Assembly: GCF_002312815.1 (NCBI RefSeq)
Contig: NZ_NKQJ01000002.1
Coordinates: 1 to 64,000, forward strand
Direction of reading: 5' to 3'
DNA: 64,000 nt
Source of the DNA: Agaribacterium haliotis
GTDB taxonomy: Bacteria; Pseudomonadota; Gammaproteobacteria; Pseudomonadales; Cellvibrionaceae
The position numbers were made by a program, and so were the translations under genes. Below are positions 24,123 through 32,453 of this stretch, piece after piece. Within the stretch, counting starts at the first letter, position 1. The number at the start of each line of letters is the position of its first letter. Under the pieces are notes generated by a model. That model was not told the origin of the DNA. It searched no databases and saw nothing but the letters and a program-made list of their open reading frames with translations.

Positions 24123-24704
24123 TTAGCTGAGAATGCGCTCGAGCATAAGCACAAAAGCGTCGAGAGGTTGGCGCGATTTAGCGGCCTTAGCCCTCATCAG
24201 GGCGCCCTCCCAGGCGTTAAATAAAAACTCCGCTGCGGCCAGGGCCGGCATATCAGCGCTGAGCGAGCCCTGGGCCTGCCCCTGCTCGATAACCTGGGCA
24301 ATCAAGCGTGTTTTGGCATTAAGTATCTGGTCCAGGCGCGCGCGAATTACGTCGGAGCTATCGGCCATTTCCTGACACATATTGCCGAGAAAGCAGCCAA
24401 CCTTAAAGTCATTACCGGCCGCACAGTCGATGCCGGAGCTGAAAAATGCCCGTAAACGTTGCACGGCACACTGATTCTCATCGCCGAGCGCTTGCTTGGC
24501 ATAAGCTCGCGCATCTTCAGCTACAGAATCGATGGCATCGAGCGCAAATTGCTCTTTACTGGCAAAGTAGTTGTAAAACGAGCCCTTGGGCACACCCGCA
24601 GCATCGACTATGTCTTTTACACTGGTGCCGTTGTAACCCTTGCTTTTCATGACGCCCATACCGGCGAGCAAGATGGCTTCTTTTTTCAGTTCTCGTTTAC
24701 TCAT
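24123..24704 (-). CDS. TetR/AcrR family transcriptional regulator
   Basis: 193 residues. The N-terminal DNA-binding domain is complete: KKEAILLAGMGVMKSKGYNG, then TSVKDIVDAAGVPKGSFYNYFASKE (helix-turn-helix, about 28-52, cited as KDIVDAAGVPKGSFYNYF). In the ligand domain, NDFKVGCFLGNMCQEMAD (about 98-115) has two Cys in the position of the NemR/AcuR-like group that senses electrophiles or small acids. Three near-identical 18-bp sites lie before its own gene and before the downstream LpxR-like gene. It therefore most likely represses both itself and lipid A deacylase. Confidence 0.9.
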   Translation of the reverse strand: MSKRELKKEAILLAGMGVMKSKGYNGTSVKDIVDAAGVPKGSFYNYFASKEQFALDAIDSVAEDARAYAKQALGDENQCAVQRLRAFFSSGIDCAAGNDFKVGCFLGNMCQEMADSSDVIRARLDQILNAKTRLIAQVIEQGQAQGSLSADMPALAAAEFLFNAWEGALMRAKAAKSRQPLDAFVLMLERILS

Positions 24705-24712
24705 GCCGCAAC

Positions 24713-24730
24713 AATATGACCAGTCGTCTT
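24713..24730. promoter_or_regulatory. TetR operator 3 (autoregulation)
   Basis: AATATGACCAGTCGTCTT, 9 nt upstream of the tetR ATG on the minus strand and identical to operator 2. Binding should block the regulator's own promoter, and perhaps affects rdgC, 87 nt to the right. Confidence 0.7.
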
Positions 24731-24816
24731 AAAAGTCAATCAGATTCTGACCAGTGGACAAATCAGCAACTGAGCTTTAGGCTCTCGCCCCCTTTTTATC
24801 CCCTTGGTTCAATAAC

Positions 24817-25719
24817 ATGTGGTTCAAAAACCTTCGCTTATTCCGCCTCAGTGAACAGCCCGAACTCGACCAGCTAGACCTGCAGCTTGAACAAAAAAGC
24901 TTCGAGCCCTGTGGCAAGCTCGACCTGCAGCGCTACGGCTGGAGCAGCCCGCTCGGGCGCAACGGCAAGATGCTGAGCCACAGCAATGGCGGCGCCACCA
25001 TGATCTGCGCTAAGCGCCAGGAAAAAATTCTGCCCGGCGCCGCTATTAACGAAGCCCTTGAAAACAAAATATTCCAGATAAAAGAAGACGAGGGTCGCCC
25101 CGTCGGACGCAAGGAAAAGCAGGGCCTGAAAGACGAGCTGATATTTAGCATGCTGCCGCAAGCACTCAGTAAAAGCAGCATGGAATACGCCTACCTGAAA
25201 CCCGCCGACGGCCTGATTTACGTCAACGCCTCGTCGAGTAAAAAAGCCGAAGACTTGCTGACCTTGTTGCGCGAGAGCTTGGGTTCACTCAAGGCTGTGC
25301 CCGTCGGCACCCACCACCCGATAGCTCCAACCCTTAGCCAGTGGCTGCGCGAGGGCCAAGCGGTATCGCCGTTTGCACTCGGCGATCAAGTAGAGCTGCG
25401 CGCAAGTAAAGACGAGCGCGTGATTCGCATGCGCAACCAAGATCTCAGCGCCGATGAAGTGCAGCAACACCTCGATACCGGCATGCATGTGCGCCGCCTG
25501 GCTTTAAACTGGAACGAAAAGATCGATTTTGTACTCGACGACGAATGCGGCATAAAAAGCCTGAAGTTCAGCGACCTGCTTATGGAACAGGCCGCCGATC
25601 AACAAGGCGACGACGCCGCGGCCGTATTTGACGCAGACTTTGCCCTTATGCACGGCGAGCTCAGCCAGTTTGTCAGCGATTTACTCGCCGCCTTCGGCGG
25701 AGAGAGCGAGCTTTATTAA
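24817..25719 (+). CDS. rdgC: Recombination-associated protein RdgC
   Basis: 300 residues, usual length for RdgC. The start MWFKNLRLFRL and the region WSSPLGRNGKMLSHSNGGAT are characteristic, as is the later LALNWNEKIDFVLDDECGIK segment (each cited in part). RdgC forms a ring-shaped dimer that binds double-stranded DNA and restrains RecA-mediated exchange. It lies alone, divergent from the tetR gene. Confidence 0.95.
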   Translation: MWFKNLRLFRLSEQPELDQLDLQLEQKSFEPCGKLDLQRYGWSSPLGRNGKMLSHSNGGATMICAKRQEKILPGAAINEALENKIFQIKEDEGRPVGRKEKQGLKDELIFSMLPQALSKSSMEYAYLKPADGLIYVNASSSKKAEDLLTLLRESLGSLKAVPVGTHHPIAPTLSQWLREGQAVSPFALGDQVELRASKDERVIRMRNQDLSADEVQQHLDTGMHVRRLALNWNEKIDFVLDDECGIKSLKFSDLLMEQAADQQGDDAAAVFDADFALMHGELSQFVSDLLAAFGGESELY

Positions 25720-25862
25720 CAAGCGCTGCAGTTTATTGACGCAGAAAACAAATAACAAAAGCACCGGCTCGGCGGGTGATTCTTGCGCGGCGTCAAACTC
25801 CTGCATATGCGACAAACTAAACTACAGCGCATTCTGGCAAAAAGCGCCCGAACGCAGTAGTA

Positions 25863-25885
25863 TAAATGGGAACGATTTTTATTTA
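25863..25885. promoter_or_regulatory. Fur-like box of feoAB
   Basis: Palindrome TAAAT (25863-25867) and ATTTA (25881-25885) with GGGAACGATTT between; same 23-bp geometry as the other three boxes but with TA instead of CG ends. It lies 14 nt before the feoA ATG and overlaps a TATAAA -10 candidate at 25861-25866. Confidence 0.6.
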
Positions 25886-25899
25886 GAGCCGCCTTTGCA

Positions 25900-26124
25900 A
25901 TGACACTCGCAGACTTGAAACACGGTAGCAATAGCCTGATATCCAATATAGACAGCTCCGGCGAAGCAGCTAAACGCCTGAGCCAACTTGGAGTAATACC
26001 CGGTGCAGAAGTACGCATATTGCGCGCTGCGCCGCTGGGCGATCCGATGCAAGTTCGAGTCGACAACACCGTGCTGAGCATACGCAAGCGCGACGCCGCC
26101 CAAATTCAAGTTGAACAGGTGTGA
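25900..26124 (+). CDS. feoA: Ferrous iron transport protein A
   Basis: 74 residues with the SH3-like FeoA fold: ISNIDSSGEAAKRLSQLGVIPGAEV, then APLGDPMQVRVDNTVLSIRKRDA (cited here as RLSQLGVIPG and LGDPMQVRV). FeoA is a small cytoplasmic partner of the FeoB transporter. A Fur-like box lies just upstream. Its TGA overlaps the GTG of feoB by 4 bases. Confidence 0.92.
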   Translation: MTLADLKHGSNSLISNIDSSGEAAKRLSQLGVIPGAEVRILRAAPLGDPMQVRVDNTVLSIRKRDAAQIQVEQV

Positions 26125-28235
26125 GTGCGGCCAGTATTGCACTTGTCGGCAACCCAAACTGCGGCAAGACCACCCTTTTTAATGCACTGACAGGCTCGCG
26201 ACAAAAAGTCGGCAACTGGGCCGGAGTCACGGTTGAAAAAAAGTCCGGCTGGTTTAACTACGGCGACAAGCGCTGCGAGTGCATAGACCTACCCGGAGTC
26301 TACAGCCTCGATGCCGATGCCGCCGGTCTCGACGAACAAATTGCACGGGACTTTATTACTGAGAGCAAGCCCCAATTACTGCTCAATATTGTCGACGCCT
26401 CCAACCTTAACCGGCACTTATTGCTAACCCACGAACTTCTGGATCTGGGTGCACCAGTTATTGTTGTACTGAATATGATGGATGTCGCCGAGAAAAACGG
26501 CATTCACATCAATACCGAAGAGCTCGAGCGCCGCCTAGGTGTGCCGGTCTTTGCCGTCACCGCCAGCCGCCAGCAGGGTATGGCAGCGCTCAAACAGCGC
26601 ATCGGCGCAATTCTCGAAAACCCAGAACTCAGCCCGCGTCCAAAAGAAGACTTGCTTTGCACGGAAGAGGCCATCACGCATCGTTATCATTTTATTCGCG
26701 AACAGACTTCCGGTGTCGTCGAGGTCGACCCGGGTAAGGCCGGCCGCGCCTCCGAGTTTATCGATCGCATTGTACTCAACCGCTGGCTCGGCTTTCCGAT
26801 CTTCCTGTTAATGATGTACCTGATGTTCCTGGTGGCGATAAATGTCGGCGCTGTGTTCATCGATTTTTTTGATATTTTACTTGGCGCAATCTTTGTCGAC
26901 GGCCTCGGCAACCTGATGAGTGCGCTCGGCAGCCCCGACTGGCTGCGCACCATTATTGCCGACGGTGTCGGCGGCGGCATTCAACTGGTCGGTACCTTTA
27001 TCCCCGTCATTGGCTTTTTGTACCTGTGCCTGAGCCTACTTGAAGACAGTGGCTATATGGCCAGGGCCGCATTTGTTGTCGATCGACTGATGGCGAGCAT
27101 AGGCCTGCCCGGCAACAGCTTTGTACCACTGATTGTTGGTTTTGGCTGTAACGTGCCGTCGGTGATGGCCTCGCGCAGCTTAAGCCGCGAACAAGATCGC
27201 CTGCTAACCATCGCCATGAGCCCGTTTATGAGCTGCGGTGCCCGCCTGACTGTCTACGCACTTTTTGCCGCCGCATTTTTTCACGAGAGCGGCTCACTGA
27301 TTGTTTTTGGCTTGTATCTGCTCGGTATTTTTATGGCCGTTTTCACCGGCTGGATTTTCCGAAAAACGCTGTTCTCTGGTGAAATTAGCCCGTCGTTTCA
27401 AGAGATGCCGGCCTATCACGCGCCGCTAATCAAAAACACGCTGATTACCACCTGGCACCGCTTGAGCGGTTTTATCAAACGCGCCGGCTCGACCATTATC
27501 AAAGTCGTCACCTTGCTCACAGTTATTAACTCCATCGGCCTTGACGGCAGCTTTGGCAATCAGGACAGCAAAGACTCACTGCTTAGTTATGTCGGTAAAA
27601 AGCTCACTCCTGCTCTGCACCCGATCGGCATACAAGAGGATAACTGGCCCGCCACCGTCGGCATCTTCACTGGTGTCTTCGCCAAAGAGGCGGTTGTCGG
27701 TACCCTCGATGCGCTCTATCAAGATGTGGCCGGTGTTGAACAGGACGAAACCAGCAGTAGTTTTGGTGAGCAAGTTACCGAGGCCTTTAGCTCCATCGCC
27801 GACAATGCCGCAGGCCTTGGCGATGCTCTGCTCGACCCTTTGGGCTTGGCTGTTGTCGCCGACGACGCCGAGAGCCAGGAAGTGAGTAATACCGGGCTCG
27901 CGGCGATGCAGAACCTGTTTGTCAGCAATTACAGCGCCTTCTGTTATTTGGTACTGATCCTATTGTATACGCCCTGCGTGGCGGTAATGGGGGCCATGAA
28001 CCGAGAAAGCGGCCCCTTCTGGGCAAGCCTGGTTGTCGGCTGGTCGAGCTTTCTTGCCTACTGGAGCGCCTCCGGCCTGTATCAAATTGGCCAGCTGACC
28101 AGCACGCCTGTATTTTCAGGTTTGTGGCTGCTCGGCTCTGCGGCCCTAATGTTTGCAGCCGTTTCATGGCTAAAAAGCTTGGGGCGCAGCCGCCGCCACC
28201 TCAAAGCCGGCATTATTGCCAGCAGCAGCGACTGA
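26121..28235 (+). CDS. feoB: Ferrous iron transporter FeoB
   Basis: 704 residues, starting GTG inside the feoA stop. The G domain carries GNPNCGKTTLFN (G1, about 10-21), DLPGVYSL (G3) and NMMDVAEK (G4); a helical GDI-like part follows, then the membrane domain with Gate motifs including GFGCNVPSVMASR and SCGARLTVYALF, each with the Cys typical of FeoB. The last 20 residues are basic. It imports Fe2+ across the inner membrane. No feoC follows; an AbgT transporter gene does. Confidence 0.96.
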   Translation: MSAASIALVGNPNCGKTTLFNALTGSRQKVGNWAGVTVEKKSGWFNYGDKRCECIDLPGVYSLDADAAGLDEQIARDFITESKPQLLLNIVDASNLNRHLLLTHELLDLGAPVIVVLNMMDVAEKNGIHINTEELERRLGVPVFAVTASRQQGMAALKQRIGAILENPELSPRPKEDLLCTEEAITHRYHFIREQTSGVVEVDPGKAGRASEFIDRIVLNRWLGFPIFLLMMYLMFLVAINVGAVFIDFFDILLGAIFVDGLGNLMSALGSPDWLRTIIADGVGGGIQLVGTFIPVIGFLYLCLSLLEDSGYMARAAFVVDRLMASIGLPGNSFVPLIVGFGCNVPSVMASRSLSREQDRLLTIAMSPFMSCGARLTVYALFAAAFFHESGSLIVFGLYLLGIFMAVFTGWIFRKTLFSGEISPSFQEMPAYHAPLIKNTLITTWHRLSGFIKRAGSTIIKVVTLLTVINSIGLDGSFGNQDSKDSLLSYVGKKLTPALHPIGIQEDNWPATVGIFTGVFAKEAVVGTLDALYQDVAGVEQDETSSSFGEQVTEAFSSIADNAAGLGDALLDPLGLAVVADDAESQEVSNTGLAAMQNLFVSNYSAFCYLVLILLYTPCVAVMGAMNRESGPFWASLVVGWSSFLAYWSASGLYQIGQLTSTPVFSGLWLLGSAALMFAAVSWLKSLGRSRRHLKAGIIASSSD

Positions 28236-28311
28236 GCACTCGCAAAAAGTGTGCTATTGCTCAAGCCTGCGCCGTTAATTTAAGGTAGGGGTCTCAACAT
28301 ACGAGTCCCCC

Positions 28312-29808
28312 ATGCCGACACTTAACAAACTTCTCAATCACATAGAAAAAACAGGCAACCGCCTGCCTCACCCGACCCTGCTATTTATTTATCTGAGCGT
28401 GGCTGTGGCCCTGTTGTCGGCGCTGATGGCCGGCCTTAACGCCAGTGCCACTCACCCCAGCAGTGGCGAGGTGATTCACGCCCGCAATCTAATCAGTGCA
28501 GATGGCCTGCGCTACGTGCTCGGTGCAACCGTCAGCAACTTTGTCAATTTTGCTCCGGTAGGCAGTGTCTTACTCGCCGTGCTGGGCATAGGTATCGCCG
28601 AACACAGCGGCTTAATTAGCGCCGTGTTGCGCCGCAGCGTACTGCGGGCACCTGAGCGCCTGGTAACCTTTGCCGTTGTGCTTTGCAGTGTGCTTTCCAG
28701 CATAGCGCTCGATACCGGTTATGTTGTGCTAATCCCGCTCGCAGCAATTATATTTCAAGCGCTCGGGCGCAACCCGCTGGCAGGAATTGTGGCCGCATTT
28801 GCCGGTGTCAGCGGTGGCTTCAGCGCCAATATTATTGTCGGCCCACTCGATGCAGTGCTTTCGGGCATCAGTACCGAAGCCGCCCAGCTGATGCAAGCGG
28901 ATTACGAAGTCAGTGTTACCGCCAACTATTATTTTATTTTTGTTTCGACCTTTCTTATTGCCGCCGTCGGCACCTTTGTGACCGAGAAAGTTGTTGTACG
29001 CTGGCTGCCCGATGCGGAAGAACAACAGCAAAAGAAAATCGATAAAATCCCAGGCGAAAGCACCGCGCTTAAGGCTGTCACAATTTTCAGCTTAATCTTT
29101 TTTGCTTTGCTGCTGTATTTAACAGTGCCCGAGCACGCAATACTGCGTGATGCAAAAAGCGGCAGCTTATTGCGCTCACCATTTATGAACGGCATAGTCG
29201 TGATTATTTCGCTCTATGCAGGTTTAGCCGGTTTAGTATTTGCAAAATTTAGCAAACAGCACTGGCAGGGCAGCTTCTTAGTTGAAGCGATGGAAAAACA
29301 CATGGCGACCATGACAGGTTACTTGGTGCTAATGTTTTTTGCCGCCCAGTTTGTCAACTATTTCGGCTGGAGTCAGTTGGGGGTTATCAGCGCCATTCAA
29401 GGCGCAGAGCTCATCACCCAACTGCAACTACCTAAGGCGGTGCTGTTAGTTCTATTTATTTTCTTAGCCGCCCTTATTAATTTATTTGTCGGCAGCGCTT
29501 CGGCAAAATGGGCACTGATTGCACCAATATTTGTGCCGATGTTTTTCTTACTCGGTATCGCACCGGAGGCAACACAAATGGCCTACCGTATCGGTGACAG
29601 CTGCACCAACATTATCACCCCACTGATGCCTTATTTTGGTGTTGTTATTGCCGTCGCTCAGCAATACCGAAAAGACATTGGCATAGGCACATTAATTTCG
29701 CTGATGCTGCCTTATTCAATACTGTTTTTGATTGCCTGGTCACTAATGTTGGCACTTTGGATAAGCTTTGCGCTGCCACTCGGCCCCGGCGCCCCACTGT
29801 TTTTATAA
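28312..29808 (+). CDS. AbgT family transporter
   Basis: 498 residues with about 11 transmembrane segments. Family marks include NFVNFAPVGSVLLAVLGIGI (about 78-97), LDTGYVVLIPLAA (about 138), GGFSANIIVGPLDAVLSGIS (about 168-187) and, in the second half, GSASAKWALIAPIFVPMF with RIGDSCTNIITPLMPYFG. E. coli AbgT takes up p-aminobenzoyl-glutamate, whereas MtrF and YdaH have been described as sulfonamide exporters. The direction here cannot be told. A gene for a pyrophosphohydrolase follows after 27 nt. Confidence 0.9.
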   Translation: MPTLNKLLNHIEKTGNRLPHPTLLFIYLSVAVALLSALMAGLNASATHPSSGEVIHARNLISADGLRYVLGATVSNFVNFAPVGSVLLAVLGIGIAEHSGLISAVLRRSVLRAPERLVTFAVVLCSVLSSIALDTGYVVLIPLAAIIFQALGRNPLAGIVAAFAGVSGGFSANIIVGPLDAVLSGISTEAAQLMQADYEVSVTANYYFIFVSTFLIAAVGTFVTEKVVVRWLPDAEEQQQKKIDKIPGESTALKAVTIFSLIFFALLLYLTVPEHAILRDAKSGSLLRSPFMNGIVVIISLYAGLAGLVFAKFSKQHWQGSFLVEAMEKHMATMTGYLVLMFFAAQFVNYFGWSQLGVISAIQGAELITQLQLPKAVLLVLFIFLAALINLFVGSASAKWALIAPIFVPMFFLLGIAPEATQMAYRIGDSCTNIITPLMPYFGVVIAVAQQYRKDIGIGTLISLMLPYSILFLIAWSLMLALWISFALPLGPGAPLFL

Positions 29809-29835
29809 CCTGAAAACGGCCAAGGTAAATACAAA

Positions 29836-30150
29836 ATGAGCGTTATAAAAGAGCTGCAACAACAAGTTATCGACTTTGGTGAGCAAAGAGGCTGGCGGCA
29901 GTTTCACTGCCCAAAGAATTTGGCAATGGCTTTGAGCGTGGAGAGCTCAGAACTAGTTGAGATTTTTCAATGGCTGAACCCGGAGCAAAGCCAGAAGCTA
30001 AGCCCCGAACAAAAAGCCCAGGCACAATCAGAACTTGCAGACGTAGTGATGTACGCCCTGCTATTTGCAGACGCAAGTGGGATCGACATAGAACAGGCCG
30101 TTAGGGAAAAGCTACTCACAAACGAGCAGCGTTTCCCCCAAACGAAATAA
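29836..30150 (+). CDS. MazG-like nucleotide pyrophosphohydrolase (RS21-C6 type)
   Basis: 104 residues. One MazG-like four-helix unit with the metal-binding pattern: MALSVESSELVEIFQW (E-x-x-E-x-x-E, about 32-47) and ELADVVMYALLFAD (E-x-x-D, about 66-79). The closest type is RS21-C6/dCTPase, which hydrolyses dCTP or modified deoxycytidine triphosphates to monophosphates and pyrophosphate to clean the nucleotide pool. It is close behind the AbgT gene and ends in a convergent stem-loop. Confidence 0.85.
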   Translation: MSVIKELQQQVIDFGEQRGWRQFHCPKNLAMALSVESSELVEIFQWLNPEQSQKLSPEQKAQAQSELADVVMYALLFADASGIDIEQAVREKLLTNEQRFPQTK

Positions 30151-30180
30151 ATATCAGAATTCTTTTATCTGATATTTATT
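30146..30180. terminator. AT-rich bidirectional terminator between mazG-like and gntR
   Basis: 13-bp perfect inverted repeat (30146-30158 and 30168-30180) with a 9-nt loop. Runs of A and T on both sides could serve both convergent genes. It overlaps both stop regions: mazG-like ends at 30150 and gntR at 30154. Confidence 0.55.
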
Positions 30181-30849
30181 CTGCACTTCCGAAAACAAGG
30201 CGTTTAATGCATTTTGATAGCGCTTGGCGACATCAAAGGCATTAGCAACGTTTTTAGTTTTCAAAGCCTGCAGCAATTCAGCATGCAAAACATAGTAGCT
30301 CGACTTTTCGAGCATATAGTCCTGCACAACAAACTTAGCTCGACGCATTTGTTCAAGAAAGTTTGCAGCCAAAGCCTTCAGGCGGAAGTTGCCAGTCAGA
30401 GCCATCAGCGCGATGACATACTTGTCTTCGGCTTCAACCCAAGCTTGATTGTCATTACGCTCAGCGGCATCGTGCATATCTGCAAGATACTGAACCATGT
30501 AATCAAAGTTGGCATTTCGCGCCGGCGCGCAGACCGAGCGAATAGCGGTTAGAACCAAAGAGCCAATTAATTCATTTAATTCCGCGATATCCTTAAAATT
30601 AAGCGGCGTGACACGCATGCCTCGACGCGGAATTAATTGAATCAAATTATCGGCTTCGAGACGGATCAGAGCTTCGCGAACCGGAGTACGACTCACGCCC
30701 AACTGCTCTGCCAACTCGGGTTCCAATATTTGATAACCAGAGGGAAAGGTGTTGTTTGTTATATTTGCTTTTATTTTCCTGTACGCGTATTCCACACGCG
30801 ATAACCCCGTCCCCTCCTGTTGAAACGAGTCTTTTGCTAGTGTATTCAT
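30154..30849 (-). CDS. GntR family regulator, FadR/FCD subfamily
   Basis: 231 residues. The winged helix is at about 18-85 (RKIKANITNNTFPSG, LAEQLGVSRTPVREALIRLE, and LIQLIPRRGMRVTPL). The C-terminal helical ligand domain is of FCD type with ELIGSLVLTAIRSVC and a following acidic/histidine-poor pocket. Its effector is not evident; members of this type sense organic acids, amino acids or sugars. No obvious catabolic operon is adjacent, so the target is unknown. Confidence 0.88.
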   Translation of the reverse strand: MNTLAKDSFQQEGTGLSRVEYAYRKIKANITNNTFPSGYQILEPELAEQLGVSRTPVREALIRLEADNLIQLIPRRGMRVTPLNFKDIAELNELIGSLVLTAIRSVCAPARNANFDYMVQYLADMHDAAERNDNQAWVEAEDKYVIALMALTGNFRLKALAANFLEQMRRAKFVVQDYMLEKSSYYVLHAELLQALKTKNVANAFDVAKRYQNALNALFSEVQNKYQIKEF

Positions 30850-31178
30850 CTTTTATAATTCGTTTTTATTTTAAACATCAGCACTAAAGTAGTAACCGAT
30901 GTATGTTTAACAGGTGAGAGTTGGTTAGTTTACCAGCAATTTCTGTACAGCCAAGTCCATTTTTTTAACTTAGGCAACAATAGCTGTTTCAGCACAACAC
31001 TTCAGCCGCCCCAGAGCGAGACGGGCGTCACAAAAACATCAAGGAATACATTAACGCCAAAACGTGAGGTTCTAGGCGGCAATGTAAAATCCACACTAAA
31101 GAATTAAACAAGCGTTTAAAGACTTTCTTAAAAACGGCTGTTTAGACAGGCCGCAGCAAAAACGCTATCGTGCATATT
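30850..31178. other. Intergenic region, 329 nt, with one palindrome
   Basis: No gene is evident. It must hold the promoters of the leftward gntR and rightward 31179 genes. The single notable element is TTAAAC-AAGC-GTTTAA at 31104-31119, which has the form of an operator for a TetR-type or PsrA-like fatty-acid regulator (AAAC-N4-GTTT). Nothing else stands out. Confidence 0.5.
31104..31119. promoter_or_regulatory. Palindromic operator candidate
   Basis: Perfect 6-bp arms TTAAAC and GTTTAA separated by AAGC, 60 nt before the gene at 31179. The form resembles TetR-family sites; the cognate regulator is not known. Confidence 0.3.
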
Positions 31179-31493
31179 ATGAATGCGCAAAAATCCAAAC
31201 CCGAGCAAAGCCGCGAACTGGCTCAGAAAGTACAAGACTTCCTTCAGTCGGGGGGCGAAGTGCAACAGGTGCCCAGCGGCGTGAGTGGCAACGCAGACAA
31301 CAGTAATTTATTTCGGCAAGGTCACAGCATTGACCCCCGCAGTGAACGCACCCCGCTAACCGAAGTGGTTAAGACTCTCGAGGCGCGCAAGCAAGGCAAA
31401 GAACAGGAAAGCCCCCCAAAAACAAAAAAGCCGCAGAAGCGGCTTATTGTCGACGATTTTGGCGACCCAGTACGCTGGGTCTGGGACGAATAA
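31179..31493 (+). CDS. Hypothetical protein, small and basic/acidic
   Basis: 104 residues from ATG 31179; a GTG three codons earlier is possible and no ribosome binding site decides. The N-terminal half has the pattern SRELAQKVQDFLQSGGEVQQVPSGVSG, cited as KVQDFLQSGG and VQQVPSGVSG, which I associate with short uncharacterised proteins of pseudomonads and relatives. The middle is disordered and rich in Lys, Glu, Gln and Pro; the end RLIVDDFGDPVRWVWDE is conserved-looking. No function known. A leftward terminator is encoded inside its 3' part. Confidence 0.65.
   Translation: MNAQKSKPEQSRELAQKVQDFLQSGGEVQQVPSGVSGNADNSNLFRQGHSIDPRSERTPLTEVVKTLEARKQGKEQESPPKTKKPQKRLIVDDFGDPVRWVWDE
31421..31445 (-). 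terminator. Leftward terminator inside a rightward gene
   Basis: Arms AAGCCGC (31428-31434) and GCGGCTT (31439-31445), AGAA loop, followed on the minus strand by a U-rich tail (A-run 31424-31429). It lies 84 nt beyond the stop of the exported protein gene at 31529, within the coding part of the gene at 31179-31493. Confidence 0.6.
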
Positions 31494-31528
31494 AACGGCG
31501 CTACCCAGACCTCAACCGAGCCAAGCGA

Positions 31529-32254
31529 CTAGTGCGCACGCGCGTAAGCTCGGTGCCCTTCGCTGTAGTGAACGGCGACAACGTATTTCATATCAACAGG
31601 CTTGCCATTGACACTGCCGGGTAAAAATTGGCTGTTTTTCAAACTGCGCTTAATAATTTTTGCATCGCGCTCGTAAGCTTGATTGGCCTCTACAGTTCGA
31701 ATTAAGGTTGGCTGACCGCTGCTCTCAACAACGGCTGCTATACGCGCGTGATCGCCCTCACCCAGCCAAGCATCCGCCGGCTCCCAGCTGTATTCACTGT
31801 AAGCACTGTACCAATCTGCGACATCCAACCTTTCCTGCGGCGCCACATAGTTGCGCCCATAGAGATCCTGCATGGTGCCTAAGTTAGGAATTAAAATGGC
31901 TCGCGCACTGTCGTCAATCAAGGTGTAGGCAACACGAAAACTCATGCGCACAGGTACAGCCTTCTCTTCGACGGTCGCAGGCTCAAACGACTGCAGAACA
32001 AGTGCTTGCTCGGTCGACTCAAGCAAGCCTGTTTCAGCCTCACCATAACAATCAACTTTGTCCACAGCGCCACTGCTAGCCAAGTCTGCCCGGCAATAGA
32101 GTACTGAAGCTTTAGCGGGCTCAGTTGGCAACGCGTCAAGTAAGTCTTTACCTTTGAAGGCAAAGTCGGCAGAGCTGTAGTTGAGTTCAGAAGCCTGAAC
32201 CTGGCACGCCAGGCCGGCCAAAGATAGTGCTATTGCTACTGTTAGACGATTCAT
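31529..32254 (-). CDS. Exported protein with TonB C-terminal-like domain
   Basis: 241 residues with a signal peptide (about 1-22, ending VQAS). Two related alpha/beta segments are seen. The last about 75 residues (from RIAAVVESSG to KYVVAVHY) include KRSLKNSQFLPGSVNGKPVD, the layout of TonB C-terminal domains: a strand, a helix, then x-F-x-P-x-x-x-x-G-x-x-V. It lacks the membrane anchor and Pro-rich linker of a true TonB, so it is a periplasmic relative, not an energy transducer. A Cys pair (YCRADL and VDCYGE) may form a disulfide. Confidence 0.6.
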   Translation of the reverse strand: MNRLTVAIALSLAGLACQVQASELNYSSADFAFKGKDLLDALPTEPAKASVLYCRADLASSGAVDKVDCYGEAETGLLESTEQALVLQSFEPATVEEKAVPVRMSFRVAYTLIDDSARAILIPNLGTMQDLYGRNYVAPQERLDVADWYSAYSEYSWEPADAWLGEGDHARIAAVVESSGQPTLIRTVEANQAYERDAKIIKRSLKNSQFLPGSVNGKPVDMKYVVAVHYSEGHRAYARAH

Positions 32255-32453
32255 AGATCCTCCGGCTGTTGTAGGGCGCCCTCACTGGGATACGGCTAGA
32301 GACGGGCGTCTTTGTAATAGTTATCCCTTACAACCAAAGCTAACACAGCACATAACATGCAATTGTTAAATTATTATGACACGAACAAATATTTGATTGA
32401 GAACCAATAAAGCGGGGCCAAAGGCGCTCAAAGCGTGCGAAAAAGTAACAAAC

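Noticed and set aside
24746-24755. Fourth TetR half-site (CTGACCAGT) before rdgC
   Set aside because: Only half of the 18-bp operator matches, so it is not listed as a site.
28236-28311. A feoC gene after feoB
   Set aside because: The gap to the AbgT gene is 76 nt and contains no suitable frame.
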